A DNA stretch of 64,000 bases from an uncultured Gammaproteobacteria bacterium (lineage in GTDB: Bacteria > Pseudomonadota > Gammaproteobacteria > Steroidobacterales > Foliamicaceae). This document shows positions 55,709-63,345 of this stretch, one piece after another; within the stretch, counting starts at the first letter, position 1, and the number at the start of each line of letters is the position of its first letter. Position numbers and translations under genes: made by a program. The DNA lies in contig OX639965.1 in NCBI GenBank assembly GCA_951828235.1, positions 1,323,191 through 1,387,190 on the forward strand, written 5' to 3'. Under the pieces are notes generated by a model. The model searched no databases. It was not told the DNA's origin and saw only the letters and a list, made by a program, of their open reading frames with translations.

Positions 55709-55883
55709 ACGGTCGCCAAGCCGGCGAGTCGTGGTTGCGGACAGCGTCGATATACATGGCTACTAGTCTGCCCAAAAAAAAGCGATAGAGCCCATGCCAA
55801 TCAAGAACTTGAACACAATAGGAGCAAAATCTCAACCGCAAGCCCGGGCTAAACCGGATTGCGCGGTCGTACTTTCGGGCCGG

Positions 55884-57320
55884 TTATTCGCCGTTTTTGC
55901 GCCAGCCGCCGCCGAGGGACTGATAGAGGCTGACGATGGCGTTCAGGTGGGCGCGTTTGTTGCTTAGCACGTTGTTGCGGGCGTAGTACAGGAAATCCTG
56001 GGCGGTGAGGACCCGCTGGTAGTCGATCACGCCTTCGCGGTAGCGCACTTCGGCGATTCGCAACGACTCCTCGGCGCGCTTGAGGTCTTCGAGCGCGATC
56101 CTGCTTAGCGAGTCGAGCAGTTCGATGTTGCCCAGCGCGATCTCGATGTCGTTGAACGCGCGAATGACGATTTCGCGATAGCTCGCCAACGACGAATCCA
56201 ACGCCAGCCGGGCGCTTTCCCTGGCCCGACCCCGGCGGCCGAAGTCGAACACGTTTTGCACCAGCGAGGCGCTCAGGGAGGTCCCGACGCTGTTGTCCGA
56301 CGTCAACCGGCGCAGATCGCTGCTCGCGGCGTTTGCGGACGCGGTCAGCGAGATGCCCGGCAGCAGCGCGTTGCGCGCGATGGTCACGTTGGCCCGAGCC
56401 TGGCGCAGGTTCATTTCGGCCTGGACAATGTCGGGCCGGCGGACGAGCAGTTCCGACGGCAGGCCGGGGGCCACCGAGGGGGTATTCAGGCCGGCAAGCG
56501 TGGTCGTCTTCACATCGAAACCGCGCACGGGCTCGGCCACCAGCAGCGCCAGCGCCGCGCGCGCGGCGTATTCTTCCTGGCGCAGCTGGGCGAGTGCGTT
56601 GCGCTGCCTCTGCACGGCGATCTGCTGCTGAAGCGCGTCGATGGGAGTAAGCACACCCGCTTCGACGCGTGCACGCGTGATGCGCTCAATGGCCTCTGCG
56701 TTCTGCAGATTGAGTCTCGCCGCATCGATCTGATCGCGTGCGTACAAGATGCGGAAATAGGTCGAAGCGGCGGTGCCCAGCAGATTCAGCCGGGTGGCGG
56801 CGAGCTGCGCCGCGGCCGATTCAAAAGCGGCTTCGGCGGCCTCGAAACGGTACGGTTTGCTGAGGATATCCGCGTAGCTCAGGCTCAGCGCCAGGCTACC
56901 CGAGTCGGAACCGCCGTCGCGGAATGAACCCCCGGGCGGGGCAGTCCCGCTGTAGTTGCCGGAAGCATTGAAATTGACTACCGGCGTGGGGTAGAGGTCA
57001 AAGCCGGCGTCGATCAGCGCCAGTTGCGCCTGCCTCAAGCTGCGCTCGGCGTTCTCAAGGCTCAGATTGCGCTCCTGCACCTGCTGCATGAGGTCGCGCA
57101 ATTCGTCGCTGCCGAAAGCGTCCCACCATTCCTCTCCGGGCCATTCGCCGGATGCCGACGCGCCCCAGTCCGGCGGCGCGTCCGCATCCAGCGCGGGCAT
57201 GGAAACCGTGGAGCAGGCCGTCAGCGTGATGGCGGCCAGCAACGGCGCAAAGGGCAGCATTCCTGCCCCGGTTCGCGGTCTCCCGTCATCGCTGACGAGC
57301 TCAAGACCCATACTCTGCAT
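55884..57320 (-). CDS. NodT/TolC-family outer-membrane efflux lipoprotein
   Basis: A 478-aa outer-membrane factor. The N-terminus has a lipobox (LLAAITLTACS, Cys at about residue 36), so the mature protein is a lipoprotein, as is common in NodT-type factors. Two OEP repeats follow, each with long helices (ERNLSLENAERSLRQAQLAL; VRRPDIVQAEMNLRQARANV) and beta-strand segments. The ATG at 57320 has GAGG eight to ten bases upstream; ATGs at 57311 and 57260 are alternatives. It ends the macA-macB-outer-membrane-factor operon, 17 bp after macB, and would complete the export channel. Confidence 0.92.
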   Translation of the reverse strand: MQSMGLELVSDDGRPRTGAGMLPFAPLLAAITLTACSTVSMPALDADAPPDWGASASGEWPGEEWWDAFGSDELRDLMQQVQERNLSLENAERSLRQAQLALIDAGFDLYPTPVVNFNASGNYSGTAPPGGSFRDGGSDSGSLALSLSYADILSKPYRFEAAEAAFESAAAQLAATRLNLLGTAASTYFRILYARDQIDAARLNLQNAEAIERITRARVEAGVLTPIDALQQQIAVQRQRNALAQLRQEEYAARAALALLVAEPVRGFDVKTTTLAGLNTPSVAPGLPSELLVRRPDIVQAEMNLRQARANVTIARNALLPGISLTASANAASSDLRRLTSDNSVGTSLSASLVQNVFDFGRRGRARESARLALDSSLASYREIVIRAFNDIEIALGNIELLDSLSRIALEDLKRAEESLRIAEVRYREGVIDYQRVLTAQDFLYYARNNVLSNKRAHLNAIVSLYQSLGGGWRKNGE

Positions 57321-57337
57321 ATCGTTTCCTCGTTCAG

Positions 57338-59284
57338 CTACGCCCGCAGCGCTGCGACCGGGTTCATGCCGGCGGCCCGGCGCGCCGGCGCAAAGCCGAA
57401 TATCACGCCCGTCAAAGTGGCGCAGGACAGTCCGACAAGCAGAATCCAGGGCGTAAACACTACTACCGCCACGGGTGTAAAACTGTTCGCCAATGCCCCC
57501 AGGCCCAGCGCGCCGATCAGCCCGACGGCGCCGCCCAGCCCCGATACCATTGCCGCCTCGCAGATGAACTGCGTCAGTATGTCGCGCTCGCGCGCGCCGA
57601 TGGCCATGCGCAGCCCGATCTCGCGGGTGCGTTCGGCCACCGAAGCCAGCATGATGTTCATTACGCCAATGCCGGCCACCACCAGCGAAATGGCTCCGAT
57701 GGCGCCGAACACCAGGCTCGCAATCCGGCCGATATTGTTCTGGACCTCCAGGATTTCCGCCTGATTCGCAATCCGAAAGGCGCCTCCCCCATGACGCCGG
57801 CTCAGCAGCGCTTCGATCGCATTCTGGACCGTCTCGACCTCGTCCGTATCCGCGGCGACAACCTGAATCGAGTCCAGGTTGTCGCGGCCGAACAATCGCG
57901 TTGCGCCGGTCATGAGCGGCACATGGGCGGCCCGCTGCCCGGGGGAGAAGCCGCCGAACGTAGCTTCATTTCGCTTGAGCACGCCGATTACCTGGTACGG
58001 CTCGCCGCTGATCAGGATGTACTCGCCCACGGGCCGGGCCTGTTCGCCGAACAGGCTGCCCGCCAGCAGCCCGCCCAGAATGACCACCGGGGCATAGCGT
58101 TCGCTGTGGCCCTCGTCGAAGAATGCGCCCTGCGCCAAAAGAAGCCCGCGCTCCTGCATCGCCCGGCCGGTGGTGGCCGTAATGCGCGCGGATTCGCTGT
58201 TTTTCGCTCCCACCAGAATCCCGCCGCCGTTCATTTCAGGCGCCACCCAAAGCAGGTTGGGGATTTGCGACCGGATCGCCGCCGCGTCACTCAGAGTGAG
58301 AGGCTTGCTGTCTTCGCCGAACCGGGGACTGATCGTGATGCCGGAGCCCCCGAGTTGGCGGACACTGTCCAATATCGAGTTGCGCATGCCCTGGGCCACG
58401 CCCAGCATGGCAGTGACGGAGAACACCCCGATGACAATGCCCAGCAACGTAAGCGCGGTGCGCGACTTGTTGCCGCGCAAGGCGCGTCGCGCCGTTCGCG
58501 CGCTTTCCGCCAGCGATGCCACCGGCGCCTGGATGCGCGCCGCGCCGGCGCGTGACGCGGGGGCGGCGGAAACTCGCGCGTCCCCCGGCTCCGCGCCCGT
58601 GTCGCTTGTCATGCGGCCGTCGAAAAGCTCGATGCGCCGATTCGCGTAGCGGGCTACGGCCCGGTCGTGGGTAACCACGATCACCGTGCGTCCCCGCTCG
58701 GACAACGCGGCCAACTGCGCCATGATCTCCTTGCCGTTGCGCGAATCCACCGAGCCGGTGGGCTCGTCGGCCAGCACCACTGCCGCGCCGTTCATCAGCG
58801 CCCGCGCAATCGCCACCCGCTGCCGCTCGCCGCCCGACAGTTCGTTGGGATGATGGCCGGTGCGGTGCGACAGGCCCAGCGTCGAAAGCAAATCCGCCGC
58901 TCGCGCCCAGCGCATGCGCTTGCGCATTCCGGCGTAAATGGCGGGCATCTCGACGTTTTCCTGGGCCGTGACCATGCGCAGCAGGTTGTAGTCCTGGAAC
59001 ACGAACCCGAACGCTTCACGCCGCAAGCGCGCCCGGTCATCGACGCCGGCCGAGTGAACCGGCTGCCCGCCGTAGAAATACTCGCCGCCGCTCGGCTGGT
59101 CGAGACAGCCGATGATGTTCATCAGCGTGGTCTTGCCCGAACCGGACGGGCCCATCACCGCCACGAACTCGCCGGCGTGTATTTCCAGCGTCACGCCTTT
59201 CAGCGCCCCCACTTCGGCGTCGCCGGCGCGGTACCGCCGGCTGACGTCATTGAGCGCAATCAGAGGCGGCCTGTTGTGCTCCAT
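57338..59284 (-). CDS. macB: MacB-like ABC transporter, fused ATPase and permease
   Basis: A 648-aa fusion. The ATPase half has Walker A MGPSGSGKTTLMNIIG near residue 45, signature LSGGERQRVAIARAL and Walker B VVLADEPTGSVDS. The permease half has a first helix TALTLLGIVIGVFSVTAMLG, a large periplasmic MacB_PCD domain (about residues 300-500) and three FtsX helices ending with a PARRAAGMNPVAALRA tail. MacB-type pumps move macrolides, toxins or lipopeptides across the outer membrane through a mechanotransmission mechanism. The start overlaps the macA stop (ATGA). Substrate is unknown. Confidence 0.93.
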   Translation of the reverse strand: MEHNRPPLIALNDVSRRYRAGDAEVGALKGVTLEIHAGEFVAVMGPSGSGKTTLMNIIGCLDQPSGGEYFYGGQPVHSAGVDDRARLRREAFGFVFQDYNLLRMVTAQENVEMPAIYAGMRKRMRWARAADLLSTLGLSHRTGHHPNELSGGERQRVAIARALMNGAAVVLADEPTGSVDSRNGKEIMAQLAALSERGRTVIVVTHDRAVARYANRRIELFDGRMTSDTGAEPGDARVSAAPASRAGAARIQAPVASLAESARTARRALRGNKSRTALTLLGIVIGVFSVTAMLGVAQGMRNSILDSVRQLGGSGITISPRFGEDSKPLTLSDAAAIRSQIPNLLWVAPEMNGGGILVGAKNSESARITATTGRAMQERGLLLAQGAFFDEGHSERYAPVVILGGLLAGSLFGEQARPVGEYILISGEPYQVIGVLKRNEATFGGFSPGQRAAHVPLMTGATRLFGRDNLDSIQVVAADTDEVETVQNAIEALLSRRHGGGAFRIANQAEILEVQNNIGRIASLVFGAIGAISLVVAGIGVMNIMLASVAERTREIGLRMAIGARERDILTQFICEAAMVSGLGGAVGLIGALGLGALANSFTPVAVVVFTPWILLVGLSCATLTGVIFGFAPARRAAGMNPVAALRA

Positions 59285-60603
59285 CAGCGGCCGAAGAAGG
59301 GCGGGAGATCAGGCATCGGCGGCTGCGGCGTGCCGGTCACCACCCGCTCGCCTTCCGACAGGCCCGACAGCACCTCCACCTCCACCTCGTTGCTCACCCC
59401 CACGCGCACCGTTCGCGATTGCCGCTCGCCGGCGGCGCCCACCACCTGCACTGTTGCCTCCCGTCCCTGCGCGCCCGATGACCGCTCGCCTCTTGCTTGA
59501 TTTGCTGCCTCATCGGGCAACGGGGGCGAGTTTCGGGCGCTCGCGGCCCCGCGGACTCGTGCAGGACCGTCTTCGGCGGACTGCCGAACATACTGTCCCG
59601 AGGCGCTGACCGGCCCGCCGGCGAACGTTACTGCGCCTCGCGGAACCTTGAGAACGCCGCGCGCCGCCGCCACCACGAAAAACACCCTGGCGGTCATTCC
59701 CGGCAGCAGCGCGCCGTCGGGGTTTTCCACTTCCATAAGCGCGTCGAACTGCGCCAGTCCGCCTGCTCCGCCCGGTCCCTGAGGGATGGGCGAGATCTCG
59801 CTGAGATGTCCCTGCCAGCGCCGCTCGCCGTCCGCCGGAGTGGTGAAGTAGGCATCCATGCCCGCTTCCAGGCGGCGCATGTCCGCTTCCGACACGCTGG
59901 CGCTGACCGTGATCGTGCGCAGATCGCCAATCCGCAGTATGACCGGCGCGGTTTGCGTCGCGTTGAGCGTCTGTCCTTCCTGCGCAATGATGCTCACGAC
60001 CGTGCCGTCGGCCGGCGCCGTGATGCGGGTAAAGTCCAGCATTGCCCTGGCTTCCTCGACGCTGGCCTGCGCCTGTTCGATCTGCAGCAGATGCCGGGCC
60101 AGGCTCGCCTCCGCCTGCGCCAGACTCACCACCGCCCGGTCGTATTCGACCTCGGTGGTGGCCTGCGCCTGCATCAGGCGCTCCTGGCGCCTGAGCTCGG
60201 CGCGCGACAGCGCCAGACTGGCTTCCTGCGAAGATGAAGACGCCTCCAGCGCTTCCAGGCTGGCTTCCGCCGAATTCAACCGGGTGCGGGCAATAAAGTC
60301 GTCAATCTCCGCCAGCAGATCGCCTTCGGATACCACGTCGCCAAGCCGCACATGCAGCTTCATCAACTGTCCCGATACCTGCGCCCCCACATCGACCAGA
60401 CTGCCCGCCTCCAGCGTCCCGGCAGCAGCGATCACCTGTTCGATATCACCCCGCGCCACCGTAGCGGTGGTTGGTGGAGGCGGGGCCTCCGCGCCTCGCG
60501 GCCACAGAAACCACGCAACCACGATCACAAGCACGCCAAGCGTGATGGCCTTGGCGCGGTTGCGCCTCAGCCAGGCCGGAATTCCGCCGAGGCCGCGCGT
60601 CAA
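59284..60603 (-). CDS. macA: MacA-like periplasmic adaptor (HlyD/RND family)
   Basis: A 439-aa membrane fusion protein. The N-terminal anchor is AITLGVLVIVVAWFLW; the lipoyl domain begins VARGDIEQVIAAAGTLEAGS; a long alpha-hairpin spans about residues 105-190 (Ala/Glu/Gln-rich); the beta-barrel and membrane-proximal domains follow. The start appears to be TTG at 60603, the only NTG codon in frame near the anchor; the frame stays open upstream towards the RDD gene. A Pro/Ala/Gly-rich insertion of about 50 residues near 340-395 is unusual for MacA. It links MacB to the outer-membrane factor. Confidence 0.9.
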   Translation of the reverse strand: MTRGLGGIPAWLRRNRAKAITLGVLVIVVAWFLWPRGAEAPPPPTTATVARGDIEQVIAAAGTLEAGSLVDVGAQVSGQLMKLHVRLGDVVSEGDLLAEIDDFIARTRLNSAEASLEALEASSSSQEASLALSRAELRRQERLMQAQATTEVEYDRAVVSLAQAEASLARHLLQIEQAQASVEEARAMLDFTRITAPADGTVVSIIAQEGQTLNATQTAPVILRIGDLRTITVSASVSEADMRRLEAGMDAYFTTPADGERRWQGHLSEISPIPQGPGGAGGLAQFDALMEVENPDGALLPGMTARVFFVVAAARGVLKVPRGAVTFAGGPVSASGQYVRQSAEDGPARVRGAASARNSPPLPDEAANQARGERSSGAQGREATVQVVGAAGERQSRTVRVGVSNEVEVEVLSGLSEGERVVTGTPQPPMPDLPPFFGR

Positions 60604-60668
60604 GCTAACAGCAGCCCCATCTGCGGAACAAAACCGCCGGCCCGGGGCGGCTGGACCCTTTTCCTTGC

Positions 60669-61130
60669 CTAATAGGGCAGTGGGCGGGCGCTGCCAACCA
60701 CGAGAGTGCGTGCGATCTTGTCATGCCAGCCTTGCTTTTTCCTGTCGAACGCTATCCAGATAAAGCCCAGACCCAACGGCAGCGCAGACACAATATATCC
60801 CAAGTAGCGCACGATGCACTGCAGCGGGGAGGCACGCTTATTGGTCTTCGCATCTACAATCTTCACCTTCACAAGCATCTTGCCGATCGTGGCCGACTTG
60901 AGTATCCAGAAGCCAACATAGTAAACGGCGGGCAATACCCAGTTGAAGAAGACCCGCTCGCGGGTTATACCTTCCGCAGCTCCCATAGCCCATTCCAGGT
61001 AGCCCTGTCCGTACAGCAACCGCACAGCCAGAAAGGTAATGCCGAAGAGAACCACGCTGTCCAGGACCACCGCCCCGAACCGAATCCAGAATCCACCATA
61101 CCGCAGGTTCGCAGCACTGCCATTACTCAT
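60669..61130 (-). CDS. RDD-family inner-membrane protein
   Basis: A 153-aa protein. The ATG at 61130 has a perfect AAGGAGG six bases before its spacer, so it is chosen over the GTG at 61136. The family motif is GGFWIRFGAVVLDSVVLFGI (R and D in the first helix), with further helices at NWVLPAVYYVGFWIL and LGYIVSALPLGLGFIWIAF, and a basic C-terminal DRKKQGWHDKIARTLVV. RDD proteins are small three- to four-helix membrane proteins of uncertain, possibly ion-transport, function. It precedes macA on the same strand by about 65 bp. Confidence 0.85.
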   Translation of the reverse strand: MSNGSAANLRYGGFWIRFGAVVLDSVVLFGITFLAVRLLYGQGYLEWAMGAAEGITRERVFFNWVLPAVYYVGFWILKSATIGKMLVKVKIVDAKTNKRASPLQCIVRYLGYIVSALPLGLGFIWIAFDRKKQGWHDKIARTLVVGSARPLPY

Positions 61131-61222
61131 GCTCACCCTCCTTGCCGTTCCAAATCCACATTAGCAACGAGCAGAGGGCGAGCAAGCTCAACCTCCTAGG
61201 CAAACCATAAATCTAAAGGGGC

Positions 61223-61504
61223 TTACCTATCGTCGCTACGCAAGTCTTCCTGAAGCAAGCGCCAAGTATCCAACTGCATCCGCCGGTTAGCCGGTATGCC
61301 AAAAACACCAAGCAGCCAGATCCCCAGCACAGCAAGCGCTCCGAGAATTGCCAAGGGGTGACTGTTCCACATGATCAATGCACACATATGGCCAACGCCC
61401 ATAACTGGAATTAGCAATACCCAGAAGGAAATCGCCCCTAAGCGAAGACTTCGTATGGTTTTTCTGCGTTGCTCTTCAGACAGTTCCAGCGGATGTGTTT
61501 TCAT
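61223..61504 (-). CDS. Small two-helix membrane protein (93 aa)
   Basis: Start MKTHPLELSEEQRRKTIRSL at ATG 61504, with GGGGA upstream. Two hydrophobic segments (LGAISFWVLLIPVMGVGHMC; PLAILGALAVLGIWLLGVFG) and a charged tail (WRLLQEDLRSDDR). I do not recognise a family. Composition is more AT-rich than the core genes. The neighbouring Cys-rich gene starts upstream and ends 8 bp before this ATG, so the two are probably co-transcribed. Confidence 0.65.
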   Translation of the reverse strand: MKTHPLELSEEQRRKTIRSLRLGAISFWVLLIPVMGVGHMCALIMWNSHPLAILGALAVLGIWLLGVFGIPANRRMQLDTWRLLQEDLRSDDR

Positions 61505-61512
61505 GTCTTCCC

Positions 61513-61962
61513 CTAGTGGCGAAAGCGGCAATCAAGACCCATAAGCCAGCCGCCTACAGCAGTTGCCGCCGATCCTATGGTGGCCAGCCTCCCAGTCGCC
61601 GTCAGTCCGATCACCGCTCTGGTTCCCCAAGTTGCAGCGAAGAAATAAGCATACCCGGATGCGACCAAGCCAGTTGCCGCAGCGTAGGCACCTACACTTA
61701 CACCCAGCAGTAGTATACTTGCGCCGCCAACCCATAGAGCCAAATCCTGCTCCTGTTGGCTGCAAGGCTGAAACTTGTCTTCACAACGGCCTATGAGTTT
61801 GTTGCAGTTTTCCGTAAAGCTGCAATCACTGTCAGACCAACAGAGTTCTCCCTCAGCTTTTGCCATGCTTGGCAGCACAAGAGTGGCTGTAGAAACGCAC
61901 ACCATCGCGCAGGATATCAATGCCACTGCTCCACCCTTGAGCCAACACTTGACTTTTCCCAT
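61513..61962 (-). CDS. Secreted Cys-rich protein with membrane helices (149 aa)
   Basis: From ATG 61962, preceded by GGAGG: a signal peptide (GGAVALISCAMVCVSTATLV, cleavage near AKAEGE), then a compact Cys-rich module CWSDSDCSFTENC plus GRCEDKFQPC with five cysteines in about 27 residues. Two glycine/alanine-rich hydrophobic stretches follow (LWVGGASILLLGVSVGAYAA; GLVASGYAYFFAATWGTRAV) and a short tail. The module resembles small disulfide-rich extracellular domains of the CxSDxDC type. The role is unknown. The sequence is more AT-rich than its surroundings, possibly acquired. Confidence 0.65.
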   Translation of the reverse strand: MGKVKCWLKGGAVALISCAMVCVSTATLVLPSMAKAEGELCWSDSDCSFTENCNKLIGRCEDKFQPCSQQEQDLALWVGGASILLLGVSVGAYAAATGLVASGYAYFFAATWGTRAVIGLTATGRLATIGSAATAVGGWLMGLDCRFRH

Positions 61963-62246
61963 AGCGTTTTCCCTCCGCTTGATTGAGAATCCCGGCCCGA
62001 ATGCCGGGCTACAACTCGCATTAACGGCAGTAAATTGGGGATGGAGGCACGTAGGTGAACGGAACAATAAGCGCATTTTTATCAATGGCTTACGGCGTTC
62101 CTTTCGCCGACTTGGGTGATCGTCGGCAAGGTATCGGGCGTGTGCTAAGAGCCTGCAATGGGCGCCCGCCAACCAAGGCTATAACAGGTCAGTTCTGATC
62201 GTAAGCATATGAAATTTAGTGGAATTTCTACACGGAGGAATGGGAG

Positions 62247-62274
62247 TTGACAAGGGTTTTCTAATACCTATAAT
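62247..62274 (+). promoter_or_regulatory. Perfect-consensus sigma70 promoter before the integrase
   Basis: TTGACA (62247-62252), a 16-base spacer and TATAAT (62269-62274): both hexamers are exact. Transcription would start near 62281 and reach the tyrosine recombinase about 75 bp downstream. No plus-strand gene lies between. Confidence 0.8.
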
Positions 62275-62283
62275 GCGAGGTAT
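62264..62283 (+). promoter_or_regulatory. Operator-like dyad over the -10 box
   Basis: ATACCT (62264-62269) and AGGTAT (62278-62283) are exact complements eight bases apart, flanking the -10 hexamer and covering the predicted start of transcription. A repressor bound here would block the strong promoter. Confidence 0.5.
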
Positions 62284-62353
62284 CATAAATAAAGGCGGGC
62301 GTGAATCGTAAGGAGATAACAAACTCACGGCGCTATCCTTCTCCGGCGATGAG

Positions 62354-63283
62354 TTGCGGGGCCTGTCGGGAGGGGATGTGGGAAACCAGGCCGTTTCGGA
62401 TCGAGCGTATATCCTGATGCAGCAATCCAACGCTCTCAATACTCGCCGTGCCTATGCGTCCATGCTTAAGGGTTTTGACGCTTGGCGGAAGGGCCGGCCG
62501 GTGGACGATGCGGGGATAGCGGATTATCTTGCTCATCTTCAGGAGTCCGGCAAGGCAGTGGCTACGGCGCGCATTGCATTGGCGGCAATCCGCTATCGCG
62601 CCCGCCACAACGATGAGTCTCGCCCGGACGGCGCGCTCACTGCCAAGGTGCTGGCAGGTTATGGGCGCGCCGGAGCGAACCGGGGTCGCGGTCAGGTTGC
62701 GGGAGTGACATGGGAACAGGCGGACGCCATGGCCTCTCTCGCCGCCCAGGGCGGGCGCTTATGGGATTTGCGGGATGCGGCGCTGATCACGGTGATGTCG
62801 GATGGTTTGCTGCGGGTCAGCGAAGCTGCCGCCGTACGCGTGGCGGACGTGAACCCTGCGCAAAATGGCGCCGGCACGCTTCTGGTGGCTCAGAGCAAGA
62901 CGGATCAGCAGGCCGCGGGCGCCGTTTTGCATTTGCGTGCTGTCACGATGCGCCGGGTTTCAGCCTGGAAGGAGGCGGCAGGGATTGACTCCGGGCCGCT
63001 GCTTCGGCGGATCCGAAAGGGCGGACGGGTCGAGGACACGCCGCTGACAGCCACGTCCATCCGCGCCATCATTCAGCGTTGGGCGAAGGCGGCAGGCGTA
63101 TCCGGGCGTGTGTCCGGGCACAGCCTGCGGGTGGGCGCCGCGCAGTCGCTGGTTTCGGCGGGCGCCACCGTGCCGGAACTGCAGCAGGCGGGCCGCTGGC
63201 TGTCGCCGGAAATGCCGGCGCACTACGCAAGAGGGCTGCTTTCAGGGCAAGGCGCCGTGGCGCGCCTGAGGCCGGATTCATGA
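62354..63283 (+). CDS. Tyrosine-type site-specific recombinase
   Basis: About 309 aa. The N-terminal SAM-like core-binding domain is ALNTRRAYASMLKGFDAWRK with VATARIALAAIRYRARH. The catalytic domain has Arg in DGLLRVSEAAAVRV, HxxR in SGHSLRVGAAQSLV, Trp in AGRWLSPEM and the nucleophile Tyr in PAHYARGLL. The start is uncertain: TTG 62354 (used), GTG 62378 or ATG 62417, and an AAGGAG at 62310 suggests translation might begin even earlier. It is expressed from the consensus promoter upstream. No tRNA or obvious att duplication is nearby, so it may be a stand-alone integrase. Confidence 0.87.
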   Translation: MRGLSGGDVGNQAVSDRAYILMQQSNALNTRRAYASMLKGFDAWRKGRPVDDAGIADYLAHLQESGKAVATARIALAAIRYRARHNDESRPDGALTAKVLAGYGRAGANRGRGQVAGVTWEQADAMASLAAQGGRLWDLRDAALITVMSDGLLRVSEAAAVRVADVNPAQNGAGTLLVAQSKTDQQAAGAVLHLRAVTMRRVSAWKEAAGIDSGPLLRRIRKGGRVEDTPLTATSIRAIIQRWAKAAGVSGRVSGHSLRVGAAQSLVSAGATVPELQQAGRWLSPEMPAHYARGLLSGQGAVARLRPDS

Positions 63284-63293
63284 TCGAATCCTT

Positions 63294-63332
63294 GCCTTGA
63301 AATACCGCAGTTGACTTGCGGATTTTCAAGGC
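63294..63332 (+). promoter_or_regulatory. Nested dyad between integrase and DUF4143 ATPase
   Basis: Outer arms GCCTTGAAA (63294-63302) and TTTCAAGGC (63324-63332) enclose inner arms CCGCA and TGCGG with loop GTTGACT. It ends 13 bases before the ATPase ATG, just as the dyad at 18788-18824 does. It may be an operator, or a hairpin at the end of the integrase message. Confidence 0.6.
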
Positions 63333-63339
63333 ATATCAT
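63311..63339 (+). promoter_or_regulatory. sigma70 promoter of the second DUF4143 ATPase, predicted leaderless
   Basis: TTGACT (63311-63316), 17-base spacer and TATCAT (63334-63339). Only six bases separate the -10 from the ATG at 63346, so transcription should begin at or next to the start codon. The -35 lies in the centre of the nested dyad. Confidence 0.65.
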
Positions 63340-63345
63340 GGGCGA

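Larger units (their letters stand above)
61963..62353. other. Gene-free, AT-richer stretch before the integrase
   Basis: About 390 bp without a convincing gene; short frames here lack start signals or homology. It holds the promoter and dyad at 62247-62283, an AAGGAG at 62310-62315, and nothing else I can name. Confidence 0.6.
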
